From Picochlorum sp. 'celeri' (lineage: Eukaryota > Chlorophyta > Trebouxiophyceae), in assembly GCA_010909725.1 (NCBI GenBank), contig JAACMV010000024.1, positions 1,240,001 to 1,304,000 of the forward strand: a stretch of DNA of 64,000 nucleotides, read 5' to 3'. Positions 10,014-19,080 of this stretch are shown here, one piece after another. The translations under genes and the position numbers were made by a program. A model generated the notes under the pieces. The model saw nothing but the letters and a program-made list of their open reading frames with translations. It searched no databases and had not been told where the DNA came from. The first letter of the stretch is position 1. Every line of letters starts with the position of its first letter.

Positions 10014-10328
10014 ATGAGTGCTCTTCACAGGACTTCTGAAAGAAGGATGAGATTCATGGGATCCCAGGAAGATGGTAGAGAGTCAGATGCATGTATTGCG
10101 AAAAAAATCAATGCCTCGGGTAGTGATATTTCATGAATCGCTCGGGTACGAGACGGGGTAACAGAATATGCAACCAAGCATTCAGAGGTACGATACAAAG
10201 ATGTTGAGTTCTGTACCACAGTGAAGTCTCTCATGGACAGATATACCACCTCTGGGTTCCATTCCAGATATGTAGGCTGGAAACCAACGCCAATGATCCA
10301 CTCCATAGACTTTGGTGTGTTTGAATAA
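10014..10328 (+). CDS. Small protein of unknown function, 45-nt intron inferred
   Basis: A coherent frame starts at ATG 10014 and ends at TAA 10326-10328, broken by one in-frame TGA at 10134. A 45-nt stretch, 10120-10164, begins GTAGTG and ends AACAG, and contains the TGA. Removing it restores an 89-residue protein, with exons 10014-10119 and 10165-10328. The product is basic and aromatic (for example EVRYKDVEFCTTV and GFHSRYVGWKPTPM), with no signal peptide or helix. The style recalls short proteins of ciliary microtubules, but I recognise no family. Alternatives are a pseudogene or a recoded TGA; the intron is the simplest reading. Confidence 0.45.
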
Positions 10329-10404
10329 TTTAAGATTCCAGACTGTTTATGCAGAAAATATGCCAGAGCATTGGGTGCAGACTAATGCTTTGCTAGAGAA
10401 AACA

Positions 10405-10830
10405 TCAGGCAACCAATATCAAGAAATAAGCAAGTCCCGCCAAAGTATATATGATGAACAAGGGAGGCAAACTGCCAAGTGCTGCAGAGGAGCTTGCTGT
10501 GGCACTCGCTGCCACAGCATCTCCCTCGAAGTCTGGATTTTCTGGAAAGAGGTCCCTTATGCCTTCCATGCTGCATCGCCAACCTTCATCATTATCTAAA
10601 CATACCGAGAAGCAATCGTCCTCTGAAATACAAGGCAGCCCGCGCTCCTCATATCCTGTGGGGTACACACTGGCACACTCTCCAGATCGACAAAACATTA
10701 AACAATCTCCGTCTTCTTTGCATGGTATGGACGTAAACCCATCCGGAGCCGGGACTTGCCCCAGAACCCTCCGGACAAAATACAAAAAAACGAGCAACAA
10801 GACTGGGCGCGTAAAGGCAAACTGGGTCAT
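10405..10830 (-). CDS. Secreted, membrane-anchored cysteine-rich protein
   Basis: A 141-residue protein. An N-terminal signal peptide (about residues 1-24, ending VLG) is followed by a domain with eight or so cysteines in a repeated pattern (CKEDGDCLMFC and CISEDDCFSVC). A Ser/Ala linker and a C-terminal hydrophobic stretch (PLFIIYTLAGLAYFLILVA) follow, ending the protein with no polar tail. That end is typical of a GPI-anchor signal or a C-terminal membrane anchor. The two CxxDxDC-like units look like an internal duplication. Cell-surface location is likely; the role is unknown. It converges with the small gene ending at 10328. Confidence 0.7.
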   Translation of the reverse strand: MTQFAFTRPVLLLVFLYFVRRVLGQVPAPDGFTSIPCKEDGDCLMFCRSGECASVYPTGYEERGLPCISEDDCFSVCLDNDEGWRCSMEGIRDLFPENPDFEGDAVAASATASSSAALGSLPPLFIIYTLAGLAYFLILVA

Positions 10831-11273
10831 CGCGTCGTTTATTCACAGAAGCTGCCGTTGCGGTTCGTATTGTCAGGTAGCCTGGGTGGGAACCCTTGTT
10901 TTTCGAGAAAAATTTGGTATCTTTGAGAAGTAAACGAGACGAAAGGAGGAGAGGCGGTGACGTACATACCGCATTGCGCTGCAGAGTCGCAGACAGTGTC
11001 ATATTTTTTATATGTATCCGGTCAAAGATCTCCTTTGATAGTATATATACGAGTTAATGAATGAAAGGGCCCATCGCAAATACAGTAAAAACATGTATTG
11101 TATACATGTATCTCTGTATCGATATTTCATAGGATCAAAGACTGGAAAATTAAAACAGATGAAATACCTCGTCTTCATGGAGGCGTTCCCGGTGAGTTGG
11201 GGTTATCTTTTCTCTGAGCATGGCATTCCTCGTGCTGTCAAATTCTATATTGTGAGTATTCTTGTACAAATAA
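10831..11273. other. Intergenic region with a decayed MITE
   Basis: About 440 bases between the surface-protein gene and the RNase H2C gene. Apart from the MITE remnant at 10982-11043, the sequence is AT-rich and shows no convincing coding frame. It should contain the promoter of the gene ending at 10405. Confidence 0.35.
10982..11043. mobile_element. Truncated remnant of the hAT-type MITE
   Basis: CAGAGTCGCAGACAGTGTCA resembles the terminal repeat of the intact element at 6693 with a few mismatches. It runs into TATCCGGTCAAAG..CTTTGATA, which matches (reverse strand) the internal TCAAAG..CCTTTGACCG segment near 6967-6990. Only one end is present, so this is an internally deleted, decayed copy. 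Confidence 0.6.
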
Positions 11274-11714
11274 TCATTCATCATCGTCATCCTCGTGGAG
11301 AGCGCCAGCTGTAGATGCCCATTCCATGCATCGTACAAACGAATCCCTCGTGCTGTCTGGAACAACATGATGCCTCCAATACGTGAATGTGTCAAACCGT
11401 GATTCGATAGAAACCTTGGATCCCTCATCATTCGAATCATTTACAAGACAGCAGTATCCACCATATCCCTGAGGAATTTGTTGTTCTATTCCCTTCATCT
11501 GCCTCCCTCGAACACTGCCACTGGACACCACCACTGTTGCTGCCTTTTCTGCTGAAGGCGATGTTCCTGTATCCGATCCGCTCCCTCTCTCTATGCTTTT
11601 ATGAAAGAATGTTGATACTGGTGCATCGCCATCATGATGAATACGACAGCCAGTCAACAAATGGACGTGTGTTGATTTCTTTTCCTGACTGGAATCGTGA
11701 ATCCGCGTCACCAT
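11274..11714 (-). CDS. RNASEH2C: Ribonuclease H2 subunit C
   Basis: A 146-residue protein matching the RNase H2 non-catalytic subunit C in length and motif order. It has VHLLTGCRIHHDGDAPVSTFF near the start and the GR..KG......PQGYGGY strand pair. It also has FDTFTYWRHHVVP followed by FVRCMEWASTAGALH at the end. Subunit C bridges A and B in the nuclear complex that removes ribonucleotides from DNA and resolves RNA-DNA hybrids. A single exon from ATG at 11714 covers the family length. The 5' end lies only about 70 bases from the 3' end of the next minus-strand gene. Confidence 0.8.
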   Translation of the reverse strand: MVTRIHDSSQEKKSTHVHLLTGCRIHHDGDAPVSTFFHKSIERGSGSDTGTSPSAEKAATVVVSSGSVRGRQMKGIEQQIPQGYGGYCCLVNDSNDEGSKVSIESRFDTFTYWRHHVVPDSTRDSFVRCMEWASTAGALHEDDDDE

Positions 11715-11783
11715 TCTTTGAATACGTCGTCCTATGAATCAATTTTGACAGTATTATTAAAAATATTTCGTATGTATGAATGA

Positions 11784-12845
11784 CTACAGTGGTGCTGTGG
11801 ATGGTTTTATTGGTTTCATCAGAACCAGGTACTCGTACCATCCAGTAATCTCCGCATCGTCCTCATCAGAACCAAGGCATGGATGTCCAGAGTTGCACGA
11901 ATCAATGTACAATCGAGTGACATCAGGGACTAGATCAAACACTGAGGATATGATTGGGAGGGCGAGGCTTGGTTGATTGTACACAATGCTTGCTATTGGG
12001 CTGCCCAGCTGTGAGTGTATTCTTGCAATGATACCACAGGGTGTGCCTGATTGGCGTCCTATGAAAATCTGATGCCTTCCTGTAGAATTTTTCAATGCTT
12101 CTATTATGCGCGGTCCATTTGAAGAAATAACCTCGTAGCTTGCTGGAATCCAGAGGGAATTCAGTATACTGTCACATGACACATGTGTCTGCTGTTGGCT
12201 GTCTGCTCGCAGCATTGCGAGTACCTCTGTGAGCTCGTCTATCGAGGTGCATGGGGTCCATTCAAGTATATCTGTATTGGTATTCGCAGTACCGAGTAAA
12301 TTTTCTTTGAGAGACTGCGGCGTTCCAGAGTATGGCCACCCGTACACAGTGGCGTGGTGCTCATAGCCATGTTTAGCAAATATATTTAGCATGCTCCTAT
12401 TCTCTTGAATCGTCGTCGATACCATATGCGTTAAACGGTGATGTTCGGATATACTGCATGCTCGGTCTTCAATATATCCCATCATCCGTGTCATGATCCC
12501 TTTGCCGCGATGCTGTGGGTGGGTTCTGGCACCCCATAGGTGGTACAGGGAGCCACTCGTTTGGCCACACAACAGTGCTATGGGCTCTCTGTCGTCTCCA
12601 TCTTCTTCATAAACATACACATCGATTGAATCTGATTTTGTGTACGAATCTATCGTGTTGGGGATGTAATCGCGTCCACCATCTGCAACAAGAAAGTTGT
12701 GACATGTGACATGTGGTCATGAGTCGGGTCATGCCGATAGAGGTGACGTACACACTGTTTTGCATATACTAAGGATGCTTTGTTTATCGGAGGGTGTATA
12801 TTGCCGTATACCATGTTGGAATGGCGGAAGACCTGTAGTTGACAT
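11784..12845 (-). CDS. GNAT acetyltransferase, NAT16/histidine acetyltransferase-like
   Basis: The main frame opens without an ATG. Exon 1 at 12845-12752 (MSTTGLPPFQHGIRQYTPSD) joins across a 69-nt intron (GTACG...TTGCAG) to exon 2 at 12682-11784. The join creates the motif CKTVYGGRDYIP, typical of NAT16-type acetyltransferases. The product is 330 residues. The N-terminal GNAT fold has the acetyl-CoA loop RTHPQHRGKGIMTRM at about residues 83-97. A second GNAT-like half follows, with no clear cofactor loop. NAT16 relatives acetylate free histidine or similar small amines in the cytosol; the substrate here is inferred only from family resemblance. Confidence 0.75.
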
Positions 12846-13166
12846 GTGCAGCACCACACAGCAGTGTATTAATTAATTAATGAAAGAGTGTTTCTATAAT
12901 TCACCACCAATCTTCCTCTATCTTTTTTGTCTTCTATCTGATGTTAATTGACAATGCTACTGATGATGCATTGAAGTAATATACATTGTGTTTTATGTGG
13001 CAGCAGGAGGACAATGTGTTCAACTCAGAGCTGAAACTCTGTATTTAGTTAGTTAGAAAAAGAAGAGCGATCGCCATGGCGATTCTTGTCGGCAGGGAAA
13101 CAAATTTCTGCCAATAGAATTTCAAATTTTTCATGGGTTGATGCTGAGTGATTGCGATTTGATACT
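12846..13166. promoter_or_regulatory. Divergent promoter region
   Basis: About 320 bases between divergently transcribed acetyltransferase and reductase genes. Near 13063-13085 is a palindromic GAGCGATCGCCATGGCGATTC stretch (GCGATCGC core). No coding frame was recognised. Confidence 0.35.
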
Positions 13167-14432
13167 ATGAAAGTTGTCCAAGACACACTGCACATGTCAG
13201 TTCAGTGTCCACGGCGCTGTCCATCTGTTCCTAAAAGATGTCCGTCCACATACACGACGAGTAGAATAGTTACATGCTCTGCAGAGAGAAGTGGGTCTTC
13301 AAGGAAAGGTCTCGGTATTTTGGAATGGACTGGCAAGAATGTCCCACAAGGGCCACTCGTGCAGGCTGCCAAGTTCAGTTGGAAGCAAATTTGGTTGGTT
13401 TTTATGAATGAACTTGCACCTCAAAGCAAAGATGGGGCGTATAAAAGGCCAGGGTATGCATTTAATGGACGGGTGGGAAGTTTTGAATTTCCAGTGGAAG
13501 CAGGGAGGTATGTATTGTATCTTGGCAATCCTTGTCCATGGTGCCACAGAGTGAAGATGGCTCTTGTGTTGAGAGGTTTGGACTCGATGATTGATAGTGT
13601 TGATTTGATTGATGATCCGGAACGAGCGAGTCGGGGAGGCTGGGTATGTAATGGTCGGGATCCATACTTTGGCTGCTCGGATTTAAGGCAGATCTATGAT
13701 GCATGTACCCAGCCAGATGGGTTTGTGGGACGGTGTACGGCGCCATTGCTGGTTGATCGGAAACAGAAAAAGATTGTTAGCAATGAGAGCTCTGACATCA
13801 TAGCCATGCTGGATGAGATACATGTGGAGGGGACGACCAGTGATGTGTTGTTGCGTCCAAAGAGTCTTGTGAGTGAGATTGATGCATTCAACAATCGAAT
13901 ATTTGATGCATTAAATAATGGAGTGTACAAGTGTGGATTTGCTACTAGTCAGTTGGCGTATGATCAATCATATGTAGAATTGTGTGCCACGCTCGAGGAA
14001 CTGGATGCAAGACTGGAACATTCAAGGTTCATCCTGGGTGAGACATTCACAGATGCTGACCTCCGAGTGTTTGCCACTGCTGCTCGTTTTGACGCCGTCT
14101 ACTCTACCCTATTTAAATGTACTAAAAAGTGGTCAGAATACACCAATCTGCAGAGATGGTTTATAGACTGTGCCCATTTGCCATTGCCCAACAAGAGGAG
14201 CCAGTTGTTGACAACTGTAGACATTGATGATTGTCGCCGCAGTTACTACACGCAGTTATTCCCTCTCAATCCTGGAGGCATTGTGCCAGGGGGACCCCAA
14301 ACACAAGATGTGGTCCCTCCAATGCTTGAGGAAGATGTAGCTCGCAGGATGAAAGAGCCATTATTACAACATTACCATGTCAGATCTCACTCTGACAGTA
14401 CATCAGCAGCAGATGGGAGCACAGGTGCTTGA
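13167..14432 (+). CDS. Glutathionyl-hydroquinone reductase (Xi-class GST)
   Basis: From ATG 13167 the protein is about 421 residues (the next Met, about nine codons on, is an alternative). The first ~45 residues are basic and hydroxylated, and may be a plastid transit peptide. The diagnostic Xi-class active site NPCPWCHRVKMAL lies near residue 127, with the second conserved lines GWVCNGRDPYFGCSDLRQIY and CTAPLLVDRKQKKIVSNESSDI. The C-terminal helical domain has the family FILGETFTDADLRVFATAARFD and LQRWFIDC. The enzyme reduces glutathionyl-hydroquinones back to hydroquinones using glutathione and the first Cys. Its last 46 coding bases overlap the convergent gene. Confidence 0.85.
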   Translation: MKVVQDTLHMSVQCPRRCPSVPKRCPSTYTTSRIVTCSAERSGSSRKGLGILEWTGKNVPQGPLVQAAKFSWKQIWLVFMNELAPQSKDGAYKRPGYAFNGRVGSFEFPVEAGRYVLYLGNPCPWCHRVKMALVLRGLDSMIDSVDLIDDPERASRGGWVCNGRDPYFGCSDLRQIYDACTQPDGFVGRCTAPLLVDRKQKKIVSNESSDIIAMLDEIHVEGTTSDVLLRPKSLVSEIDAFNNRIFDALNNGVYKCGFATSQLAYDQSYVELCATLEELDARLEHSRFILGETFTDADLRVFATAARFDAVYSTLFKCTKKWSEYTNLQRWFIDCAHLPLPNKRSQLLTTVDIDDCRRSYYTQLFPLNPGGIVPGGPQTQDVVPPMLEEDVARRMKEPLLQHYHVRSHSDSTSAADGSTGA

Positions 14433-14995
14433 ACACCGTCATCGCTATCACTGCCATAGTCACCAACTAATCCCTGTAAAACATTTTCCTCTGTTTCATT
14501 GTTTTGGTTCTCTACTACCTTCTCCGTATTCTCCCCCTCCTCCGCAGCTGGCATGTCTGATGACGGATGATCATCTCTCTTCTTTTTGTGTCTGAGCACA
14601 GCACCCAAGACATCCTTCTGGCTCCTCTTCTTCGCACCCCGTCGACTGCCGTCACTATTACTACCATGAGATGTATCTAGAGTTTTAGTCTTTGCTGGAA
14701 CGGTGCTTTTTCCCTCGTCCTTTGTTAGCACTTGGGATTTGAGAGAGTAAAATGCCATCTTTTCTGCCTTGTCCCGGGCATTGATCGCATGTTGCCGTTT
14801 TTCTTCCTGTTCTATCATAAATGCAGCATCACCCTTGTCTAAAGCACCTTTAGCATCCAAGTAGCCGGCTCTTTCGTGCTGAATTGCTTCGATCGATGCC
14901 ACATGCCGCTTGAATTCGACATCGTCCTTGTCCACGTCCTTCGGAACAACGTCGTAGTGGACGTGTCTGTTCTCTACGGGGTTTTTCTTATCCAT
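14387..14995 (-). CDS. Acidic/basic disordered protein, possibly NIP30/FAM192A-like
   Basis: A single exon of 202 residues with no signal or membrane segment. The N-terminal half is helical and charged (LDKGDAAFMIEQEEKR followed by KAEKMAFYSLKSQVL). The middle is basic, with a KKRSQKDVLGAVLRHKKKR patch resembling a nuclear signal. The tail is acidic, with GDYGSDSDDG. The order of elements weakly recalls the NIP30/PSME3IP1 family (LDxDE..FL, then a GAVxxKK patch, then a YxSDSE tail). I do not consider it proven. Its stop codon lies inside the last exon of the convergent reductase gene. Confidence 0.6.
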   Translation of the reverse strand: MDKKNPVENRHVHYDVVPKDVDKDDVEFKRHVASIEAIQHERAGYLDAKGALDKGDAAFMIEQEEKRQHAINARDKAEKMAFYSLKSQVLTKDEGKSTVPAKTKTLDTSHGSNSDGSRRGAKKRSQKDVLGAVLRHKKKRDDHPSSDMPAAEEGENTEKVVENQNNETEENVLQGLVGDYGSDSDDGVQAPVLPSAADVLSE

Positions 14996-15485
14996 GGAAG
15001 ATAATGAAACGGCCGTTCAGGCACCATCATTTTTTTTTCCACGTGTGTGTGGAATGGCCCGGGCGCCCGCGCATGTTGAGGGCGCCACCATTGTTGCCGA
15101 CGCCGCTCGACCTTCATGACTCATGACCGTTGCCATGTCAAGGATATCTATGAATGCCGTGTATGTCGCACTCGTGTACAAATTTATATGAAAAGTAAGA
15201 CTTGGTGAGATCGTGATCCAAGTTTCCTGTGCTATATCGTGAAATTGTTGACAACACGTCAGACGTTGCTGACGTAGGTTTGTTTCCTGGAGGGGACCCT
15301 TGGAAAAGTACCCGATTGGGTGTCAAATATAGACCATAAAATTATATTGGTCATTAAAAAGCACGAATCCTCGCTCATCGGCGATTCAAAGGTATGGTGT
15401 TAGCGTCGTGGTGGTACTAGATCTAACATCTCATGTTGGTGACGTTTGTTATCTTGGATGTAGATACGGTGAAAGGATACCAATA
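14996..15485. promoter_or_regulatory. Divergent promoter region, GC-rich core
   Basis: About 490 bases between two divergent genes of unknown function. At 15050-15075 there is a compact GC-rich patch (GCCCGGGCGCCCGCGC) that stands out from the AT-rich surroundings. No coding frame or RNA gene was recognised. Confidence 0.35.
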
Positions 15486-16454
15486 ATGATAAAGATTCCG
15501 TCTTTTAGCAAAGATTTGACGGGAGATTGGACGGCGGCGGGCACAAGGGTTGGAGTAGAACTGCGCGAGTCGGACGCAGACGTTCCGCGAGATGCGCACG
15601 GCATGGGAAGCCAGGGGGTGGCCCAGGGCATGGATCAAGGCCAACGTGAGGGACTGCAAACTGGTGATGATGCCAGTAATAAAAAAATGAAGATGCATGA
15701 TGATACATGCGTATGGAATGCGCTGCATAAAGTGCTGTCTCAGAAAGATCTGATGGCTTTTGACGACGGGGGGGATGAGTTGGTAAAGCAGCTGCTTACT
15801 TCTCCTTCGGGAGGCCTTGGAGGAATGGGCGACGGTCTCTTTGCAGATACCACCTATGATGTTTACGAGTCGTTCAATGATTGCTTAGATGGAAACCTCG
15901 GGGATGAGGAGGACGCTGTGTTGCAGATGATGATGCATCAGGCAGGCATTGGTACTAGTGGACAAGGTCATGACAACCGCAATGCCTTGAAGAGAGTGCG
16001 AAGCATCAATGCTACGATGGATTATTCTGATGGTCAGAAAAAGGACTGTATACTCGTGAAAAATGTAGAGAACAACATGGCAAGCCCATTCGAGAATCAG
16101 GATGTTGGGGTACAGATTGACTGCAAAGGTGCTTTACCAGCGGAGATGGAAGTGCGGGATGCCTCAGAAGACTCTTCCACTGGACACTGCAATGTAGAAA
16201 ACTTAGTGGCATTGGATCAGTCCCAACAATTCGCATGCGTTCCCAAGTCTGTTTTTGGAGAAGACGTGGATCCGAGACTGTACAAGCTGGCTTCCCTTGC
16301 AGGGTACCTCAGATCAATGCTTCAGTCAACATACTCATCCAGACATGTTGCCTCTGGAGTCCCATGCATCAGTACCAAATCAATTCAAGCTTGCATGATG
16401 TCTTGTCAGGATGATGCTGATGAGCTGGAACAATGCTTCAGCAGCAGTAGTTGA
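15486..16454 (+). CDS. Hypothetical acidic protein
   Basis: The first in-frame ATG is at 15486 (MIKIPSFSKDLTGDW), giving about 322 residues. The upstream open codons lack a Met. The protein is low-complexity: Gln/Gly-rich near the start, Asp/Gly/Met-rich in the middle, with Ser and acidic tracts. One better-structured segment near the C-terminus (DPRLYKLASLAGYLRSMLQSTY) looks helical. No known domain, signal or membrane helix was recognised. A nuclear regulatory protein is a guess only. The 5' spacer is shared with the divergent gene starting at 14995. Confidence 0.6.
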   Translation: MIKIPSFSKDLTGDWTAAGTRVGVELRESDADVPRDAHGMGSQGVAQGMDQGQREGLQTGDDASNKKMKMHDDTCVWNALHKVLSQKDLMAFDDGGDELVKQLLTSPSGGLGGMGDGLFADTTYDVYESFNDCLDGNLGDEEDAVLQMMMHQAGIGTSGQGHDNRNALKRVRSINATMDYSDGQKKDCILVKNVENNMASPFENQDVGVQIDCKGALPAEMEVRDASEDSSTGHCNVENLVALDQSQQFACVPKSVFGEDVDPRLYKLASLAGYLRSMLQSTYSSRHVASGVPCISTKSIQACMMSCQDDADELEQCFSSSS

Positions 16455-16958
16455 GAACGTACGTTTGCTGCATGACATGGTCATGCATCCTCAGGGGTCA
16501 CTGAAATGTACCCACGCATAGGGGAATGTTACCCCAATACTTGTCTGTAGAAGAGATGTATCGCATATATATGTACACATAACCTTGAATTTGTTCAGAT
16601 CAGTGTTTTTCACAGGGCTTATTGATGTGTTTTGGTGTGCTGTTATTTTTACGTTTTGAAGACACCCTACCCTACAGTTGCATACTTTTCTTTTAAATTT
16701 ACAAACCCGTTTCTGTAAGCAATTTACACCGTTCAAATGCAAACACCGCGTTCTAACCATCTATTCAGACGCATGTATGCGTCTCGAGAGCTCTCTCTCC
16801 ATGTAAGGAAATGAAATCCCTGCTCAAGATGACGAACCCCATCATTCATCATTGATGATGAACCATCCTAGGGCATGGAGAATATGACGAGAGTAGATTT
16901 CTGTTTTCGTCCCATACAATAAAATTATTGATTACTATTCCTTCAATACAATTGAAAC
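16455..16958. other. Intergenic region, no gene seen
   Basis: About 500 bases between two plus-strand genes, holding the 3' UTR of the first and the promoter of urate oxidase. ATACAATAAAATTATT near 16915 is TATA-like. A minus-strand frame at 16760-16491 gives an 89-codon Cys/Thr-rich peptide with no family resemblance, which I do not call. Confidence 0.35.
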
Positions 16959-17945
16959 ATGGCCACCCTTGCAGCCCATCAACATGGTAAAAGCAAGGTC
17001 AGAGTGGGTCGAGTGTGGCGACAGGGTTCGCGTACGTTGCCTGTGTCTTCTTTATTTCGCACAAACCGTACACATTGTTCGATTGAATCACTCAAATTAC
17101 ACATATCACTATATATAGGTCACACATTTTGCGAATGGGAGGTCGATACGATGCTGGAAAGCGATATGGCTCACGCCTACGTGACACCCAGCAACAAGGG
17201 TATGACCGCAACAGATACTCAAAAGAACACGATATACTGCATCGCCAAGCGCATGTCATCATACTGCAGTCCAGAGGAGTTTGGAATCGCAGTGGCAAAA
17301 CACTTTGTGACGGAATACCCGCTCGTATCAAAAGCCAAGGTGACTGTCAAGCTCATGCCATGGTCCAGGTACACAGATGCTGCAACGGGAGGGAGTCACA
17401 ACCACGGCTTCACGCCTAACGGCAGTCACATACGAACAGCATATGTCACATTCGATGACACAGGTGACATATCCGTGACCGCCGGCGTGCAGGGTCTGAA
17501 GGTTCTCAAGACCACCCAATCTGGATACGAAGGGTTTCTCCATGACAGCTACACGCTGCTCAAGGATACAAATGAGCGCATATTGGCCACAGCTATGACT
17601 TCAACTTGGAAGTACTGTTCAAATAATTTGCCGACAGACTACGACAAGGCATATAACAGCGTCGTGCAAGCCTGCCTGTCTAAATTCTTTGGCCCTCCAG
17701 GGGCGGGTGTGTTCTCTCCAAGTGTACAGTACACATTGTATCAGATGGGCAAACACGCCATCGCAACAGTACCACAGGTATCAAGCATATTTTTCAATCT
17801 CCCCAACCTTCACTTTATCCCAATCACACCGGTGAACAGTCCACCGTTTCATGATGATGTATATGTTGCTACGAGTGAGCCACATGGAAATATTGAAGCG
17901 TGTATTACTAGAGAATCACAAGTCCCCCCTCACTGTAAATTGTAA
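16959..17945 (+). CDS. Urate oxidase, peroxisomal
   Basis: Clear uricase. It has the N-terminal GKSKVRVGRV strand with the catalytic Lys and the ATDTQKNTIY motif with the catalytic Thr. The middle has the SHNHGF and LKTTQSGYEGF motifs, and there are conserved tunnel-fold strands to the end. The protein ends in CKL, an acceptable PTS1 peroxisomal signal. The frame runs through an 87-nt stop-free intron: GTACGT at 17032 to ATATATAG at 17118. Without it, exon 1 (16959-17031) joins CGT CAC to give RQGSRHTFCEWEV and a 299-residue protein, the usual family length. A weaker donor at 17026 is also in phase. The enzyme oxidises urate to 5-hydroxyisourate in purine nitrogen recycling. Confidence 0.93.
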   Translation: MATLAAHQHGKSKVRVGRVWRQGSRTLPVSSLFRTNRTHCSIESLKLHISLYIGHTFCEWEVDTMLESDMAHAYVTPSNKGMTATDTQKNTIYCIAKRMSSYCSPEEFGIAVAKHFVTEYPLVSKAKVTVKLMPWSRYTDAATGGSHNHGFTPNGSHIRTAYVTFDDTGDISVTAGVQGLKVLKTTQSGYEGFLHDSYTLLKDTNERILATAMTSTWKYCSNNLPTDYDKAYNSVVQACLSKFFGPPGAGVFSPSVQYTLYQMGKHAIATVPQVSSIFFNLPNLHFIPITPVNSPPFHDDVYVATSEPHGNIEACITRESQVPPHCKL

Positions 17946-18163
17946 TGACATATTGTGTTGTATCAAACCTGTATTGCTGTAATAATGATGATGCAAAGAT
18001 CAACACCTTGGTGATGATACACATATGAAACAATTGTTGTCATGTAGTAGCCAGATGGCTACACAAGGGGAGGTCGTCTGATCCCTAAAACATCAGCAGC
18101 AACAGCCATCGCCACTCATCATTTAAAAAAAGCATATTGTACTATAATAATATACAAAATAGA
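17946..18163. other. Spacer between urate oxidase and SAR1
   Basis: 3' flank of urate oxidase (a TGTAA motif near 17978 could be a green-algal-type polyadenylation signal) and the SAR1 promoter. No other feature was recognised. Confidence 0.3.
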
Positions 18164-18931
18164 ATGTTTATCTGGAATTGGTACGTCTTCGTGTGGTGAT
18201 CAGACATGGACGCGAGTCAAAAGAGCGCTGATGATCGTCGGTGACAGAATGTAATAGGGGCAACAATGGCAAACTCTGCCATTTTATGCCACTATGTATC
18301 AATTTAATGCTATATGTGTGGTATCTGTGGGATGCAATATCGACCCGAGTGATGAATTCTGTGCAGGTTCTACAGCGTGTTGAACAGCCTCGGTCTGTAC
18401 AACAAGAATGCCAAGATTCTCTTCCTTGGATTAGATAATGCTGGTAAGACAACATTGATGCATATGCTCAAGGATGAGAGGTTGGCACAGCACCAGCCGA
18501 CCCAATACCCAACGTCGGAAGAGTTGCAAATGGCTGGGATCAACTTCAAGGCCTTTGATCTCGGAGGGCACGAGATTGCAAGAAAGGTGTGGAAGGATTA
18601 CTATGCCAAGGTGGATGCTATTGTGTATCTGGTAGACTCGGCTGATAGAGATCGTTTCCCTGAGAGTAGAATTGAGTTGGACTCCCTCTTATCAGATGAT
18701 TCGTTGGCTGATGTGCCATTTTTGATTTTGGGGAATAAAATTGATCTTCCAGAGGCTGCTTCGGAGGATGAAATTCGCTATGGTCTGGGATTGACGAATC
18801 TGACAACAGGAAAGGGCAAAGTTGACATGAAGGACTCCTCTATTAGGCCCATTGAGATCTTCATGTGCAGTGTAGTGCGTCGAATGGGGTATGGAGAGGG
18901 ATTTAGGTGGATGAGCCAGTACATTAAATAA
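18164..18931 (+). CDS. SAR1: SAR1 small GTPase (COPII coat)
   Basis: A 17-nt first exon (18164-18180, MFIWN plus two bases) joins across a 186-nt intron (GTACGT...TGTGCAG) to exon 2 at 18367-18931. The join gives the SAR1 N-terminal amphipathic sequence [14 protein letters not shown], which embeds in ER membrane. The protein is 193 residues. GTPase motifs are GLDNAGKTT (P-loop), FDLGGHE (switch II), NKID, and CSVV for the base. SAR1 starts COPII vesicle formation at the ER. The first exon was found because the large frame lacks the conserved N-terminus. Confidence 0.93.
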
Positions 18932-19080
18932 TTTAATATACGTTGTAAGAGTTTGGTAGTATGATCTTTTTGCAGAGCACAGCCTATATACTGCACAGGC
19001 TGGCGTAATAATAATACACGCAAGTTTTAGTATTTTACACGTAACAATCTCAAAATTCATATCAAACTACATTATAACTA
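18932..19080. other. Short convergent spacer
   Basis: About 150 bases between the convergent SAR1 and deaminase-like genes, containing both 3' UTRs. A TGTAA motif follows the SAR1 stop closely. Confidence 0.3.

Noticed and set aside
10134..10136. In-frame TGA read as selenocysteine
   Set aside because: A 45-nt GT-AG intron removes it, no Cys-type redox motif surrounds it, and no SECIS-like hairpin was recognised.
10649..11002. A 117-codon basic minus-strand frame
   Set aside because: It overlaps the well-supported surface-protein gene in another frame and runs into the MITE remnant.
16491..16760. An 89-codon Cys/Thr-rich minus-strand frame
   Set aside because: No family resemblance, no neighbouring exon, and composition unlike the coding regions here.
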